DNA of 24,408 nt from a bacterium (GTDB lineage: Bacteria > Elusimicrobiota > Elusimicrobia > Elusimicrobiales > UBA9959), in the NCBI GenBank assembly GCA_021812825.1, contig JAKAMO010000007.1, forward strand, positions 26,484 through 50,891, read 5' to 3'. Position 1 is the stretch's first letter. Every line of letters starts with the position of its first letter. The position numbers were made by a program, and so were the translations under genes. The notes under the pieces were generated by a model. It was not told the DNA's origin, did not search any database, and worked only from the letters and a program-made list of their open reading frames with translations. Positions 1 to 7,785 of the stretch are shown here, in pieces.

Positions 1-212
1 TGTACTCCAAGACCTACCGCCACGGCTACGTGGCGCTGCCCAGGACCGGAGACGACCTGCTGGTGTTCTTCACGTCGTCGGTGGCGCTGCAGCTGCTGGC
101 GATGGAGATGAGCGTGCGCAAGATGGACTTCCTGGACCGCCTCGGCATACAGGACCACGGCGTGCACCCCGACTCGCCCAAGAACGTCAGCAAATCCATA
201 ACCGTGGACTGA
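1..212 (+). CDS. SIS-domain sugar-phosphate protein, C-terminal end (GlmS-like), partial
   Basis: The reading frame is open from base 3 to a TGA at 210-212, so only the last 69 residues of a longer protein are present. The tail LQLLAMEMSV... followed by PKNVSKSITVD resembles the extreme C-terminus of the isomerase (SIS) half of glucosamine-6-phosphate synthase, where LQLLAY... and a PRNLAKSVTVE-type ending are typical. That family makes or interconverts amino-sugar phosphates for cell-envelope precursors. It could equally be a GlmS-like SIS protein lacking the amidotransferase half; the missing N-terminus would decide. The stop overlaps the start of the next gene by one base (TGATG), which suggests translational coupling. 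Confidence 0.55.
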   Translation, partial: YSKTYRHGYVALPRTGDDLLVFFTSSVALQLLAMEMSVRKMDFLDRLGIQDHGVHPDSPKNVSKSITVD

Positions 213-1357
213 TGAAAGGATCCCGCCCTAACCATGCGACGCTCTTAGCGCTGACCGCGCTGCTGGCCGCCGTCCTGCCCGGACCGGCGAGGGCCCGGGA
301 CGAGGCCTTTCCCGGAGACGCCGCTTCGACCGCGGAGATCTCCACCGTCTCCGTGTCTGGCGCCGGGCTGGAGGACCTTCCGGCGCCGGCGGCGCCGGCG
401 CTTTCTTCGGGAGCGCCGTCCGGACTCGAAGTTTCCACCGTCCCGGCGGAAGTTGAGCTTTCCAGCGATACGCACCGGCCGGTGCTGTTCCTCGACGAGG
501 TCAGCCAGGGGCTGTCGATCTTCAATTCCCTTTTCACCGGCATAGACAAACTGATCTCCGGCCAGGAGGCGACTTCCGCTAACAAAACCTCCATGAATCT
601 GAGCTTTAGGTCGGTGGTGGGGCGCTACATGCCGCTGAAGAACGAGCCGCGGGCAGACATGCGCATAGATATGCCCAGTACCCTGCACAGGCTCAAGCTG
701 ATCATAGAGCACGCCCCGGCGGAGGACGGTTCTGTGTCGGCCTCCGAGGAGCGCATAGCGCGCGGCCAGACCCCTTCCGAGGGCACTACGCTGGGCGGCA
801 AGTACAGCCTGTTCTCCGGCCGCCACTTCAGGCAGGACCTGCACGTGGGTAGCAGGCTCATGCTCTCCAGAAGCCGGATCTACAGGATCTTCGCCAAGTT
901 CCGGGTTGGCGCGCAGGCCGATTTCTGGGGCGCCTGGCGCTCGATAGTGTTCACGCAGGCCGGCTGGTTCTCCGACCCGTGGCTGGAACTTTCCGGAGGC
1001 GTTTATTTCTCCCGCGCCCTTCCCAGGAGGGCGACCCTCTCGATAAACTCCAGCGCGGAGAAGACCACGCTGGCCAGGAAGATCGACATCTTCGAGTCGG
1101 TGGCCGTGGTGAAGCAGGTGGGCAGGCTGGATTCCGTCGGACTGGCCCTGCAGCTGCATTCGGTCACGGTGCCGTACAACAGGGCCGAGCTCTACGCCGT
1201 GGTGCTGGCCTACCGGCGCAACCTTTACAACGGCTGGATGTTCGGCGAGATCAGTCCGGCGATGGAATACCCCAGGGAGCATTCCTTCAAGCCCGCCCCC
1301 GGCATATCCGGAAAGATCAATATGTACTTCGGCTATACGAAGCAGGGGAAGAAATGA
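212..1357 (+). CDS. Exported, probable beta-rich outer-membrane protein of unknown function
   Basis: 381 residues. The start ATG overlaps the previous TGA by one base. The N-terminus has a basic start and a hydrophobic Leu/Ala stretch ending at GPARA (about residues 8-28), a likely signal peptide, followed by an Ala/Pro/Ser-rich linker to about residue 85. The rest alternates polar and hydrophobic residues with many aromatic and basic positions, as in beta strands. The motif YRRNLYNGWMFGEISPAMEY near the C-terminus resembles an uncharacterised group of exported proteins in which a YRR...W.F.E..P motif precedes the end; this is a family impression from memory. No catalytic motif is seen. The gene sits between a SIS-domain gene and a TatD gene and shares a 4-base ATGA overlap with the latter, so it is likely co-transcribed. 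Function unknown. Confidence 0.7.
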   Translation: MKGSRPNHATLLALTALLAAVLPGPARARDEAFPGDAASTAEISTVSVSGAGLEDLPAPAAPALSSGAPSGLEVSTVPAEVELSSDTHRPVLFLDEVSQGLSIFNSLFTGIDKLISGQEATSANKTSMNLSFRSVVGRYMPLKNEPRADMRIDMPSTLHRLKLIIEHAPAEDGSVSASEERIARGQTPSEGTTLGGKYSLFSGRHFRQDLHVGSRLMLSRSRIYRIFAKFRVGAQADFWGAWRSIVFTQAGWFSDPWLELSGGVYFSRALPRRATLSINSSAEKTTLARKIDIFESVAVVKQVGRLDSVGLALQLHSVTVPYNRAELYAVVLAYRRNLYNGWMFGEISPAMEYPREHSFKPAPGISGKINMYFGYTKQGKK

Positions 1358-2097
1358 AGTACTTCGACGCCCACAACCACCTGCAGAACTACGCCGCCGA
1401 CGCCGAGGAGGCCGCGGCCATGGCGGCGGCCTCCTCGGCGGGCGTTGCCGGCATGCTCTGCTGCGGCACCAGCCCGGAGGACTGGGGCAAGGTGCTCGAG
1501 CTGTCCGGCAGATATCCGGGAGTGGTCCCGGCCTTCGGCCTCCACCCGTGGTTCAGCGCCGAGGATGGCTGGCAGTACCGCCTGGAGGAGTTCCTGCGCA
1601 GGGTGCCGGCCGCCTGCGTGGGAGAAATAGGCCTGGACGGGGCGAAGGGCGCGGCTGGGCAGGAGAGGGACTTCCTGGCCCAGCTGGAGCTGGCCCGACA
1701 GTTCGGCCGCCCGGCGGTGATCCACTGCGTCAAAAGCTGGGGGCGGTTGCTGGAGCTGCTGAGCGCTGCCGGGCTGTCGTGTTTCATGCTGCACGCCTAC
1801 GGGGGCTCGCCAGAGATTGTGAAGGCCTTCGCGGAGCTCGGCGGGTATTTTTCCTTCGGCGGGGAGCTGAAGGACCCCAGGCGAGAGAAGCTGAAGGCGG
1901 CCCTGGCGGCGGTGCCGCCCGAGAGGCTGCTCTTCGAGACCGAGTCTCCGGAAGGCGACGCTCCCGGCTGGCGGTCGGGGCCGGCCGGGGTGGCGGAGGT
2001 GGTGGAGATATCGGCCGCGGTACTGGGGCGCTCCGCCGAAGACATGGCGGAACTCTCCGTCGCCAATGCCGCCAGGTTCCTTTCCGGAAAGCGCTGA
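1354..2097 (+). CDS. tatD: TatD-family metal-dependent hydrolase
   Basis: 247 residues, usual size for TatD-type hydrolases, which are TIM-barrel metal enzymes associated with 3'-5' DNA exonuclease or D-aminoacyl-tRNA deacylase activity. The chosen ATG overlaps the stop of the upstream gene (ATGA) and begins MKYFDAHNHL, giving the HxH metal pair right at the N-terminus. Other expected ligands follow in order: E in VGEIGLD (about residue 90), H in VIHCVKSW, and H in MLHAYGG. The last ligand motif, normally ETD(A/S)P, reads FETESPEGDAPGW, so the usual Asp is Glu. The frame is open upstream to base 979, but that part is a shadow of the previous gene. It converges with tcdA, leaving only four bases between stops. 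Confidence 0.85.
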   Translation: MKYFDAHNHLQNYAADAEEAAAMAAASSAGVAGMLCCGTSPEDWGKVLELSGRYPGVVPAFGLHPWFSAEDGWQYRLEEFLRRVPAACVGEIGLDGAKGAAGQERDFLAQLELARQFGRPAVIHCVKSWGRLLELLSAAGLSCFMLHAYGGSPEIVKAFAELGGYFSFGGELKDPRREKLKAALAAVPPERLLFETESPEGDAPGWRSGPAGVAEVVEISAAVLGRSAEDMAELSVANAARFLSGKR

Positions 2098-2101
2098 ACT
2101 T

Positions 2102-2959
2102 CTAGACCAGGTGAGAGGCCGGGGGCTCCGGCTTGGCCGGACCCTCGCAGATATGCCTGACCGCTTCCGCGGCGCAGGTCATCCCGAACACCGAGGTTAG
2201 GAAACAGGCCGTGCCCAGCACCACGCTCTTCTTGGTGCAGCACTGGAACGGGTTCTCGCCCTGCGGGCAGAGGCAGCCGGCCTTGCAGTCGGACAGTTCC
2301 ACGCCTTCGTGCGGTCGGCGCGGCGGCTCTATCGTGCAGACGGCCCTCACTCCGAACTTCCCCTTCCTGGGGAAGGAGTACTTGTCGCGCAGGATCTTGC
2401 GCACGGCGCGGGCCAGTGGATCCAGCTCGGTGAGCCCCAGGTCCGTCACGCGCACCTTCGTGGGGTCGAAGCGGCCGCCGGAGCCGGTGGAAACTATCAG
2501 CGGTATGCCGCGCTCGCGGCAGTAGTTTATCAGGTAGCACTTGGAGGTGATGTGGTCGATGGCGTCTATCACGAAGTCCGGCCGCTCCAGCATCAGCTCC
2601 CCGCAGGTCTCCTCGCTGAAAGGCTTGGTTATGGCGTCTATCCTGGCCTCCGGGTTTACCAGGCGCAGGCGCTCGGCCAGGAGCGGGGCCTTCTCCCTGC
2701 CCACGGTGCCGCTCAGGGCCTGGAGCTGCCTGTTGAAGTTCCTGATGCAGACGGTGTCGAAATCTATCACCGTGACGCGGCCGACGGCGGAGCGCGTCAC
2801 GCCCTCTGCGGCCCAGGAGCCTACGCCCCCCAGCCCGATCACCATCACGTGGGAGCGGCGCAGCTTCTGCAGCGCCTCCGGCCCCACCAGGCGGGTCAGG
2901 CGGTCGAAGCGACGCTCCGGGTCCTCAAGGTCCCTACCTATGTGCTTGTTCTCTTTCAT
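2102..2959 (-). CDS. tcdA: tRNA threonylcarbamoyladenosine dehydratase (ThiF/E1-like)
   Basis: 285 residues. An E1/ThiF-type adenylating enzyme that cyclises t6A37 in ANN-decoding tRNAs to ct6A using ATP. Visible features are the nucleotide-binding loop GLGGVGSWAAE (about residues 42-52), acidic DFD (66-68), NFNRQ (74-78), IDAIDH (131-136), and a cysteine-rich region CKAGCLCP...CC (225-241) as in CsdL/YgdL-type members. The N-terminal RRFDRLTRLVG is also typical of this subfamily and separates it from MoeB/ThiF. The ATG overlaps the stop of the upstream alpha/beta hydrolase gene by four bases (2956-2959). It is the last gene of the minus-strand operon running down from 7335. Confidence 0.9.
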   Translation of the reverse strand: MKENKHIGRDLEDPERRFDRLTRLVGPEALQKLRRSHVMVIGLGGVGSWAAEGVTRSAVGRVTVIDFDTVCIRNFNRQLQALSGTVGREKAPLLAERLRLVNPEARIDAITKPFSEETCGELMLERPDFVIDAIDHITSKCYLINYCRERGIPLIVSTGSGGRFDPTKVRVTDLGLTELDPLARAVRKILRDKYSFPRKGKFGVRAVCTIEPPRRPHEGVELSDCKAGCLCPQGENPFQCCTKKSVVLGTACFLTSVFGMTCAAEAVRHICEGPAKPEPPASHLV

Positions 2960-3693
2960 CGTTGCGCGGTCTCCGTGCTCTTGGCCCAGTCTATGACCTT
3001 TTCCGCGACCCCCGGGGTCTTGAACATGTTCACGCCGTGTCCGGCGCCGCCGTCCAGCGCGGAAAGCTTCAGCCCGTATCCGCCGGCCCGCTCGCTGAAC
3101 AGCAGCGCGCTGCGCCAGGCGTAGGGATCGTTCTCGGAGGCCAGCAGCAGCACGCGCTTCGGCGCGCGCGGCAGATAAGCGTCGGCCCTGACGCCGGCGT
3201 ACTCCAGCCCCGCCGACAGCAGCACCAGCGCCGCAGGCTTCGTCTTTCCCTCGGCCGCGGCTTTCAACGCCAGGTTGGCGCCTACGCTGGCGCCGCAGAA
3301 TATCTGGCGGCCGGCCGGCAGGCCTTTTTTCTCAAGCCAGGCGGAGGCCGCCTCGATATCCTTGGAAGCGGCCGCCCAATCCTCAGCCGAGAAATTCCTG
3401 TAGTCGGCGGCCTTTCCCCGGCAAGCCCTGCTCTTCCCGTGGCCCCGCAGGTCCAGCGACAAATAGCCAATGCCCCGTTTCTCCAGTTCCTTCTGGAACG
3501 GGGCCCATTCGTTCTTGTCGGAGCCGAGGCCGTGCACGTTGACGAAAACGTAAGCGCCGCTGGAGGGGGCCAGGTAAAAAGCCTCTAGGGAGCAGCCGTC
3601 GGACGTTTTGAAATGTACGGCGGCCTGCCCGGCAGCCGCGGCGGGGAGCGCGGAGAGCAGCGCCGCCGCGCAGCAGAGCAGCAGGTGGGTCAT
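2956..3693 (-). CDS. Secreted alpha/beta hydrolase
   Basis: 245 residues with a signal peptide (MTHLLLCCAAALLSALPAAAA). The alpha/beta hydrolase fold is shown by VNVHGLGSDK (oxyanion region, about 52-60), DLRGHGKS (81-88), the nucleophile elbow GASVG with Ser136, a probable acid Asp189 in ENDP, and His219 in GAGHG. The family includes esterases, acyl-peptide hydrolases and lysophospholipases; the substrate cannot be read from the sequence. It is coupled to tcdA by a 4-base overlap and lies 2 bases downstream of the GlpT-type transporter gene. A periplasmic esterase beside an organophosphate importer could release glycerophosphate from lipids, but this is inference. Confidence 0.85.
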   Translation of the reverse strand: MTHLLLCCAAALLSALPAAAAGQAAVHFKTSDGCSLEAFYLAPSSGAYVFVNVHGLGSDKNEWAPFQKELEKRGIGYLSLDLRGHGKSRACRGKAADYRNFSAEDWAAASKDIEAASAWLEKKGLPAGRQIFCGASVGANLALKAAAEGKTKPAALVLLSAGLEYAGVRADAYLPRAPKRVLLLASENDPYAWRSALLFSERAGGYGLKLSALDGGAGHGVNMFKTPGVAEKVIDWAKSTETAQR

Positions 3694-3695
3694 GG

Positions 3696-5069
3696 CTACC
3701 TGTCCGCCTTGTGGTGCATCTTCCAGGTGGCCGCGAACAGCGCCATAGAGATGACGCAGGCGGCCAGCAGCAGCGCGAAGCCGCCGTCCCAGCCCCAGCG
3801 GTCCACTATCTTCCCGAGCCCCAGCTCGGCGATGACGGCGCCGAAGACATAGCCGAAGAAGCCGGTGAAACCGGCCGCGGTGCCGGCGGCCTTCTTGGGC
3901 ACCAGGTCCACCGCGCTTACGCCTATCAGCATCACGGGCCCGTAGATCAGGAAGCCGATGGTGAACAGGCAGGCCGAGTCCACCAGGAAATGCCCGGCCG
4001 GGTTCTTCCAGTACACCCAGACGGCGGCTGTGACCAGCACCATGAAGATGAACGAGACCGGGCTGCGGCGGCCGCCGAAGAGACGGTCCGACGCCCAGCC
4101 GGCCAGCAGCGTCCCGGGTATGCCCGCCACTTCATAGAGGAAGAACAGCCAGCGCGAGGTGTCGGCCGGGCAGGCTTTTACGGTGGTGAGATAAGTGGGC
4201 GCCCAGTTGAGCACGCCGTAGCGCACGACGTAGATGAAGATGTTGGCCACGGCTATTATCCACAGCGGCTTGTTGTTCAGGACGAAATTGAAGAGGATCT
4301 CCCGCGCGGTCAGCTCCTTCTCCGGATCGGCCACGCCGGTGTCGGGGTGGTCGTTCTTGTGATCCTCTATGGAGGGCAGGCCGCAGGACTGCGGCGTGTC
4401 GCGCAGGAAAACAAGCAGCAGCAGGCCCATGCCTATGGCCAGCAGCGCCGGCACGTAGAAGACCAGCTTCAGCGTGAGGCCGCCGCCGAGAGCGGCCCCT
4501 GCCGCCATGACGGCCGCCAGCGCCAGCGCGCCGTTCACTATGGGGCCCACCAGCCCGCCGCCCAGGTTGTGCGCCAGGTTCCAGACGGCGAAGATCCTGC
4601 CGCGCTCCCCGTCGCTGAACCAGTGCGTCAGCGTGCGCGCGCAGGGGGGCCAGCCCATGCCCTGCGCCCAGCCGTTGACGAACCACAGCGCGAACATAAC
4701 CGTCACCGAACCGGCGAAGCTGGGGAAGATCAGGTTGACCAGGCCGGAGGCCAGCAGCCCGGTGGCCATGAAATAGCGCGGGTTGGAGCGGTCCGAGACG
4801 TTGCCCATTATGAACTTGCTCAGGCCGTAGGCCACCGCGAGGCCGGTGGCGATGAAGCCGACGTCGCCCTTGCTCATGCCATAAAGCTTTATCAGGTAGG
4901 GTTTGGCCAGCGAGAAGCTGTTGCGGACGAAGTAGAAGAAAGTATAGCCGGCGAAGATCGACAGCATCACCTGCCAGCGCAGGCGGCGGTAGGCGCCGGG
5001 GACTTCGTTTTCCGGGAGCGGCTTGGCGAACGGGGCGGGACGGTAGAGCGAGAAGAAGCCTGACGGCAT
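3696..5069 (-). CDS. glpT: Organophosphate:phosphate antiporter, GlpT type (MFS)
   Basis: 457 residues, close to the length of E. coli GlpT. Strong resemblance throughout: YRRLRWQ near the N-terminus, FFYFVRNSFSLAKPYL containing the phosphate-binding Arg of TM1 (Arg49), YGLSKFIMGNVSDRSNPR between TM2 and TM3, QGMGWPPCARTLTHWF, AVWNLAHNLGGG, VVRYGVLNWAPTYL carrying the second substrate Arg, and KKAAGTAAGFTGFFGY. The family exchanges sn-glycerol-3-phosphate (or hexose phosphates in UhpT/UhpC) for phosphate in the inner membrane. The close match of the TM1 and mid-protein motifs favours glycerol-3-phosphate. The gene starts one base after the uraA-like stop. Confidence 0.88.
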   Translation of the reverse strand: MPSGFFSLYRPAPFAKPLPENEVPGAYRRLRWQVMLSIFAGYTFFYFVRNSFSLAKPYLIKLYGMSKGDVGFIATGLAVAYGLSKFIMGNVSDRSNPRYFMATGLLASGLVNLIFPSFAGSVTVMFALWFVNGWAQGMGWPPCARTLTHWFSDGERGRIFAVWNLAHNLGGGLVGPIVNGALALAAVMAAGAALGGGLTLKLVFYVPALLAIGMGLLLLVFLRDTPQSCGLPSIEDHKNDHPDTGVADPEKELTAREILFNFVLNNKPLWIIAVANIFIYVVRYGVLNWAPTYLTTVKACPADTSRWLFFLYEVAGIPGTLLAGWASDRLFGGRRSPVSFIFMVLVTAAVWVYWKNPAGHFLVDSACLFTIGFLIYGPVMLIGVSAVDLVPKKAAGTAAGFTGFFGYVFGAVIAELGLGKIVDRWGWDGGFALLLAACVISMALFAATWKMHHKADR

Positions 5070-5070
5070 G

Positions 5071-6369
5071 CTATTTCACCTCCGGGGAGCAGTCGCATGC
5101 GGCGTCGTCCTGCGGGTCCTCGCCGCCGAACGAGAACAGCAGGTGCAGCAGCACGGCCAGCACGGTGCCGAAGGCTATGCCGGCTATATTTATCCCGGCC
5201 ACGGTGAAACCCTTCACGCCGAGGCCGGTGGCGAGGATGATGGAGGAGCCCGCTATTATCAGGTTCTTGTGCGAGCAGAAGTCCACCTTGGCGTCCAGCC
5301 AGATCTTAACGCCCATCAGCGCTATCAGGCCGTACAGTATCACGGTCACGCCGCCCAGCACCGGCGCCGGGATGGACTGTATCACCGCGCCGAACTTAGG
5401 GCAGAGCCCGAGCAGCAGGGCTATGCAGGCCGCGGCGATGAAATTGTAGACGCTGAAGACGCGCGTGATGGCCATCACGCCCATGTTCTCGGCGTAGGTG
5501 GTCTGCGGCGTGCCGCCGCCCATGGCGGACACGAACGACGCCAGCGCGTCGCCGAGGTAGGCGCGGCCCAGGTGTTTGTTCATGTCGCGCTTCATGTAGC
5601 CGCCTATGGCCTCGAGGTGGCCCTTGTTCTCGGCCACCAGCACCACGAAGACAGGGGCTATCACCAGCACGGCCTGCCAGCTGAACACCGGCGCGGTGAA
5701 GGGCGGCAGGCCCAGCCACGGCGCGGAACGCACGGCGGCCAGCTGCTCCAGGCCTATCAGGCCGAGGAAGAAGGCGAGGGCGTAGCCGGCCACCACGCCG
5801 GTCAGTATCGGCAGCAGGCGCAGGAAGCCGCGCAGGTACAGCGAGACCGCGGCCGCCACGGCGAAGGTCACGGCGGCGACCAGCAGGTTCAGCGCGTCGG
5901 CCCGGCCGCCGAGAACGAAGTCGCTGTTTATGAAGTTGGAGACCGCCGACGAGGAAAGGTTCAGGCCGATGATGGCCACCACCGCGCCGGTGACTATTGG
6001 CGGCATCAACCTGTCTATCCAGGAGGAGCCCCAGCGCATCGTGACGGCCGCGGCCGCAGCGTAGAGCACCGCGGCCGCGGCTATGCCGGAGAGCGCGTAG
6101 GGGATGTTGGCCGGGCTGCCGCCGGTCACGGCCAGCACCGGACCTATAAAAGCGAAGGAGGAGCCGAGGTAGCTCGGGACCTTGGCGCGGGTGGCCGCTA
6201 TGAAGATCAGCGTGCCGACACCGGAGAAAAAGATGGCCGTCTGCGGGTTGAACCCCATCAGTATCGGGGCCAGCACCGTGGCGCCGAACATCGCGACCAC
6301 GTGCTGCATACCCATTGGCACGAGGCGCGAAAGCGGGAGCTTGTCTTCCGGGTAGTAAAGTTTATGCAT
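5071..6369 (-). CDS. uraA: Uracil permease (NCS2 family)
   Basis: 432 residues, strongly hydrophobic with many membrane spans. The start MHKLYYPEDKLPLSRLVPMG and the QHVVAMFGATVLAPILMGFNP stretch match UraA-type uracil:proton symporters. The residues known to bind uracil in E. coli UraA have counterparts: Glu247 and His251 in AENKGHLEAIG, and Glu294 in TTYAENMGVMAITRV. A xanthine/uric acid specificity is less likely given these motifs. No Shine-Dalgarno sequence precedes the ATG. It may cooperate with the cytidine deaminase and MTA phosphorylase encoded further along as base salvage, although those lie in another operon. Confidence 0.88.
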   Translation of the reverse strand: MHKLYYPEDKLPLSRLVPMGMQHVVAMFGATVLAPILMGFNPQTAIFFSGVGTLIFIAATRAKVPSYLGSSFAFIGPVLAVTGGSPANIPYALSGIAAAAVLYAAAAAVTMRWGSSWIDRLMPPIVTGAVVAIIGLNLSSSAVSNFINSDFVLGGRADALNLLVAAVTFAVAAAVSLYLRGFLRLLPILTGVVAGYALAFFLGLIGLEQLAAVRSAPWLGLPPFTAPVFSWQAVLVIAPVFVVLVAENKGHLEAIGGYMKRDMNKHLGRAYLGDALASFVSAMGGGTPQTTYAENMGVMAITRVFSVYNFIAAACIALLLGLCPKFGAVIQSIPAPVLGGVTVILYGLIALMGVKIWLDAKVDFCSHKNLIIAGSSIILATGLGVKGFTVAGINIAGIAFGTVLAVLLHLLFSFGGEDPQDDAACDCSPEVK

Positions 6370-6411
6370 AAATGGAGGCGGCGGTACGGCGCGCGAGGCG
6401 TCCGGCCGGCC

Positions 6412-6981
6412 TTAGGGGCGCTCTATCTGGGCCGCCAGCTCTTCGGGGACGAAGGCGTGCATGGTCCAGGAAGCCAGGCCCTCGCAGCGAAGGCTGACGG
6501 CGGCGGAGATCAGTCGGCAGGGCTTGTCCAGCGGCAGCTTGGCGGCGAGGGCTTTCTCTATGTCGCCGTACCCGCCTTCGATGAACTCGGGCAGGTCCGG
6601 CATCGCGCTCCTGTTGACGGCGTTGAGCAGGGAGTTCACCAGCGAGTTGAGCATGATGTTGCCCAGCTCGGTCAGCATGATCTCTTCCGCCAGCGAGGTC
6701 TTCTCCGACCGCGGGAAGGAATGGCCGGTGAAGCCGCGGGAGACGCATTCGATGTCGCCGGGGCTGACCAGCATGATGGAATATACGGGGATGTCGGTAA
6801 GGCGGAGGAAGACGGCGTGCGCGCCGGCGGCGGCGTAGCGCGCTATCACGTCGCGCGGCTTGCCGTGACCGGCGGAAACCATCGCAGCCCGCCATTCTCC
6901 GGTGGAGATGCGCGACAGCCTGGAGAGGCATTTCTCCAGGCCCTGCTGCGCCAGCACGTCCAAGGGGGGGTTCTGCGGCAT
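6412..6981 (-). CDS. CheC/CheX-like response-regulator phosphatase
   Basis: 189 residues. The centre carries LTELGNIMLNSLVNSLLNAV followed by a Pro, fitting the CheC active-site pattern ExxN-x22-P exactly (Glu105, Asn108, Pro131). The Asp/Ser normally four residues before the Glu is Ile here. Only one such half-site is seen, as in single-site CheC relatives. CheC-type proteins dephosphorylate CheY-like response regulators. The gene begins 3 bases after the stop of a single-domain response regulator, so the two probably form a regulator/phosphatase pair. No CheA, receptor or flagellar gene is in the window. The N-terminal 60 residues have no recognised motif. Confidence 0.7.
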   Translation of the reverse strand: MPQNPPLDVLAQQGLEKCLSRLSRISTGEWRAAMVSAGHGKPRDVIARYAAAGAHAVFLRLTDIPVYSIMLVSPGDIECVSRGFTGHSFPRSEKTSLAEEIMLTELGNIMLNSLVNSLLNAVNRSAMPDLPEFIEGGYGDIEKALAAKLPLDKPCRLISAAVSLRCEGLASWTMHAFVPEELAAQIERP

Positions 6982-6984
6982 GGT

Positions 6985-7335
6985 TCAGAGCGTCTTAAGC
7001 ACTTCCTCGAGGTCGCCGTACATGAACGGCTTGTGCAGCACGGCGGCGGCGCCGGCAGTCAGTAATTGAGTGCTGAGAGATTCCTGCTGCACGGCCGTTA
7101 CCATTATCACCCGGGCAGCCTGGTCCATCGCCTTTATCTCCTGCAGCGTCTCCAGGCCCGTCTTGCCGGGCATGATCATGTCGAGCAGCGTCAGCTCCGG
7201 CTCGAGCTCGCGGAACAGCCGTATGGCCTCATCGCCGTTCTCGGCCTCCCCTACCACCTCGTGGCCCATCTCGCTGAGCAGGTCCCTGATCATGCTCCTG
7301 GTCAAGAGATTGTCGTCAACGACCAGTATCTTCAT
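6985..7335 (-). CDS. Single-domain response regulator (CheY-like)
   Basis: 116 residues, a bare receiver domain. It has the acidic pocket (Asp7-Asp8 in MKILVVDDN), the phospho-acceptor Asp52 in LLDMIMPG, the switch Thr80 in IMVTAV and Lys102 in HKPF. The frame is open far upstream (to 8217), but everything before MKILVV is a shadow of plus-strand genes; the receiver fold starts exactly at the ATG at 7335. No output domain follows. It is the first gene of the minus-strand operon and is followed after 3 bases by the CheC-like gene. The partner kinase is not in this window. Confidence 0.9.
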   Translation of the reverse strand: MKILVVDDNLLTRSMIRDLLSEMGHEVVGEAENGDEAIRLFRELEPELTLLDMIMPGKTGLETLQEIKAMDQAARVIMVTAVQQESLSTQLLTAGAAAVLHKPFMYGDLEEVLKTL

Positions 7336-7464
7336 AAAACGTCCCCGGATCCCCAAGATAGAGCGCCTTGCGCCCACTTGTATTATATTATAAAAATAAC
7401 GGGACCTGCGCCGCGCCGGCCGACATATTATAGAATGGGAGCGGGGTCTGGGACAGGAGGAAGC
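7336..7464. promoter_or_regulatory. Divergent intergenic region between response regulator and PilZ genes
   Basis: 129 bases separating divergently transcribed genes. An AT-rich run at 7378-7399 holds two overlapping TATAAT hexamers on the minus strand (7392-7387 and 7387-7382), candidate -10 boxes for the response-regulator operon. On the plus strand, TATTAT at 7426-7431 lies about 35 bases before the PilZ ATG. No convincing -35 boxes were seen, so promoter positions are tentative. Confidence 0.35.
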
Positions 7465-7782
7465 ATGGGCAGGGAACAGAGACGGGCGGAGAGGAACAGG
7501 CACGATTCGGTCGTGGAGCTGCTGGACGAGGACGGCCGCCTTACGGCCACCGGGCGTCTTTCCGACGTCTCGGCCAGCGGCATAGCCTTCTCCTCCGACA
7601 GGGAGTTCCGGAAGGGGGAGAAGCTCAGGGCCAGGCTGCGCCTGCTGGGCCGGGGCGCGCTCGAGGCCCACGGCGAGGTGGTCTGGACGCGGCAGGACAA
7701 GGGCCGCCGAGTCTACGGCGTGAAGTTCGACTCCGTTACCGAGGTGCACCCTACGGGAGAGAAGAAGGAACGCTGGGATTAG
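7465..7782 (+). CDS. PilZ-domain protein (c-di-GMP receptor type)
   Basis: 105 residues, a single PilZ domain. The start is fixed by AGGAGG at 7455-7460 four bases before the ATG, and by the PilZ signature starting at once: RxxxR (Arg6 to Arg10 in REQRRAERNR) and DxSxxG in LSDVSASGIAF. Both c-di-GMP-binding motifs are intact, so ligand binding is expected. There is no effector domain. It is followed after 3 bases by the nucleotidyltransferase-like gene and lies near an HD-GYP gene (9017-10228) of the family that can degrade c-di-GMP, so the locus may be one small c-di-GMP circuit; that link is inference. Confidence 0.85.
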   Translation: MGREQRRAERNRHDSVVELLDEDGRLTATGRLSDVSASGIAFSSDREFRKGEKLRARLRLLGRGALEAHGEVVWTRQDKGRRVYGVKFDSVTEVHPTGEKKERWD

Positions 7783-7785
7783 GCG

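Noticed and set aside
5068..7065. A 665-codon open frame on the plus strand opposite uraA and the CheC-like gene
   Set aside because: Its translation is His/Gln/Arg/Gly-rich with no motif, while the opposite strand encodes clear UraA and CheC-like proteins. Long antisense frames are expected in GC-rich coding DNA; the same applies at 3711-5063, 9008-10255, 11175-12644 and 13041-14636.
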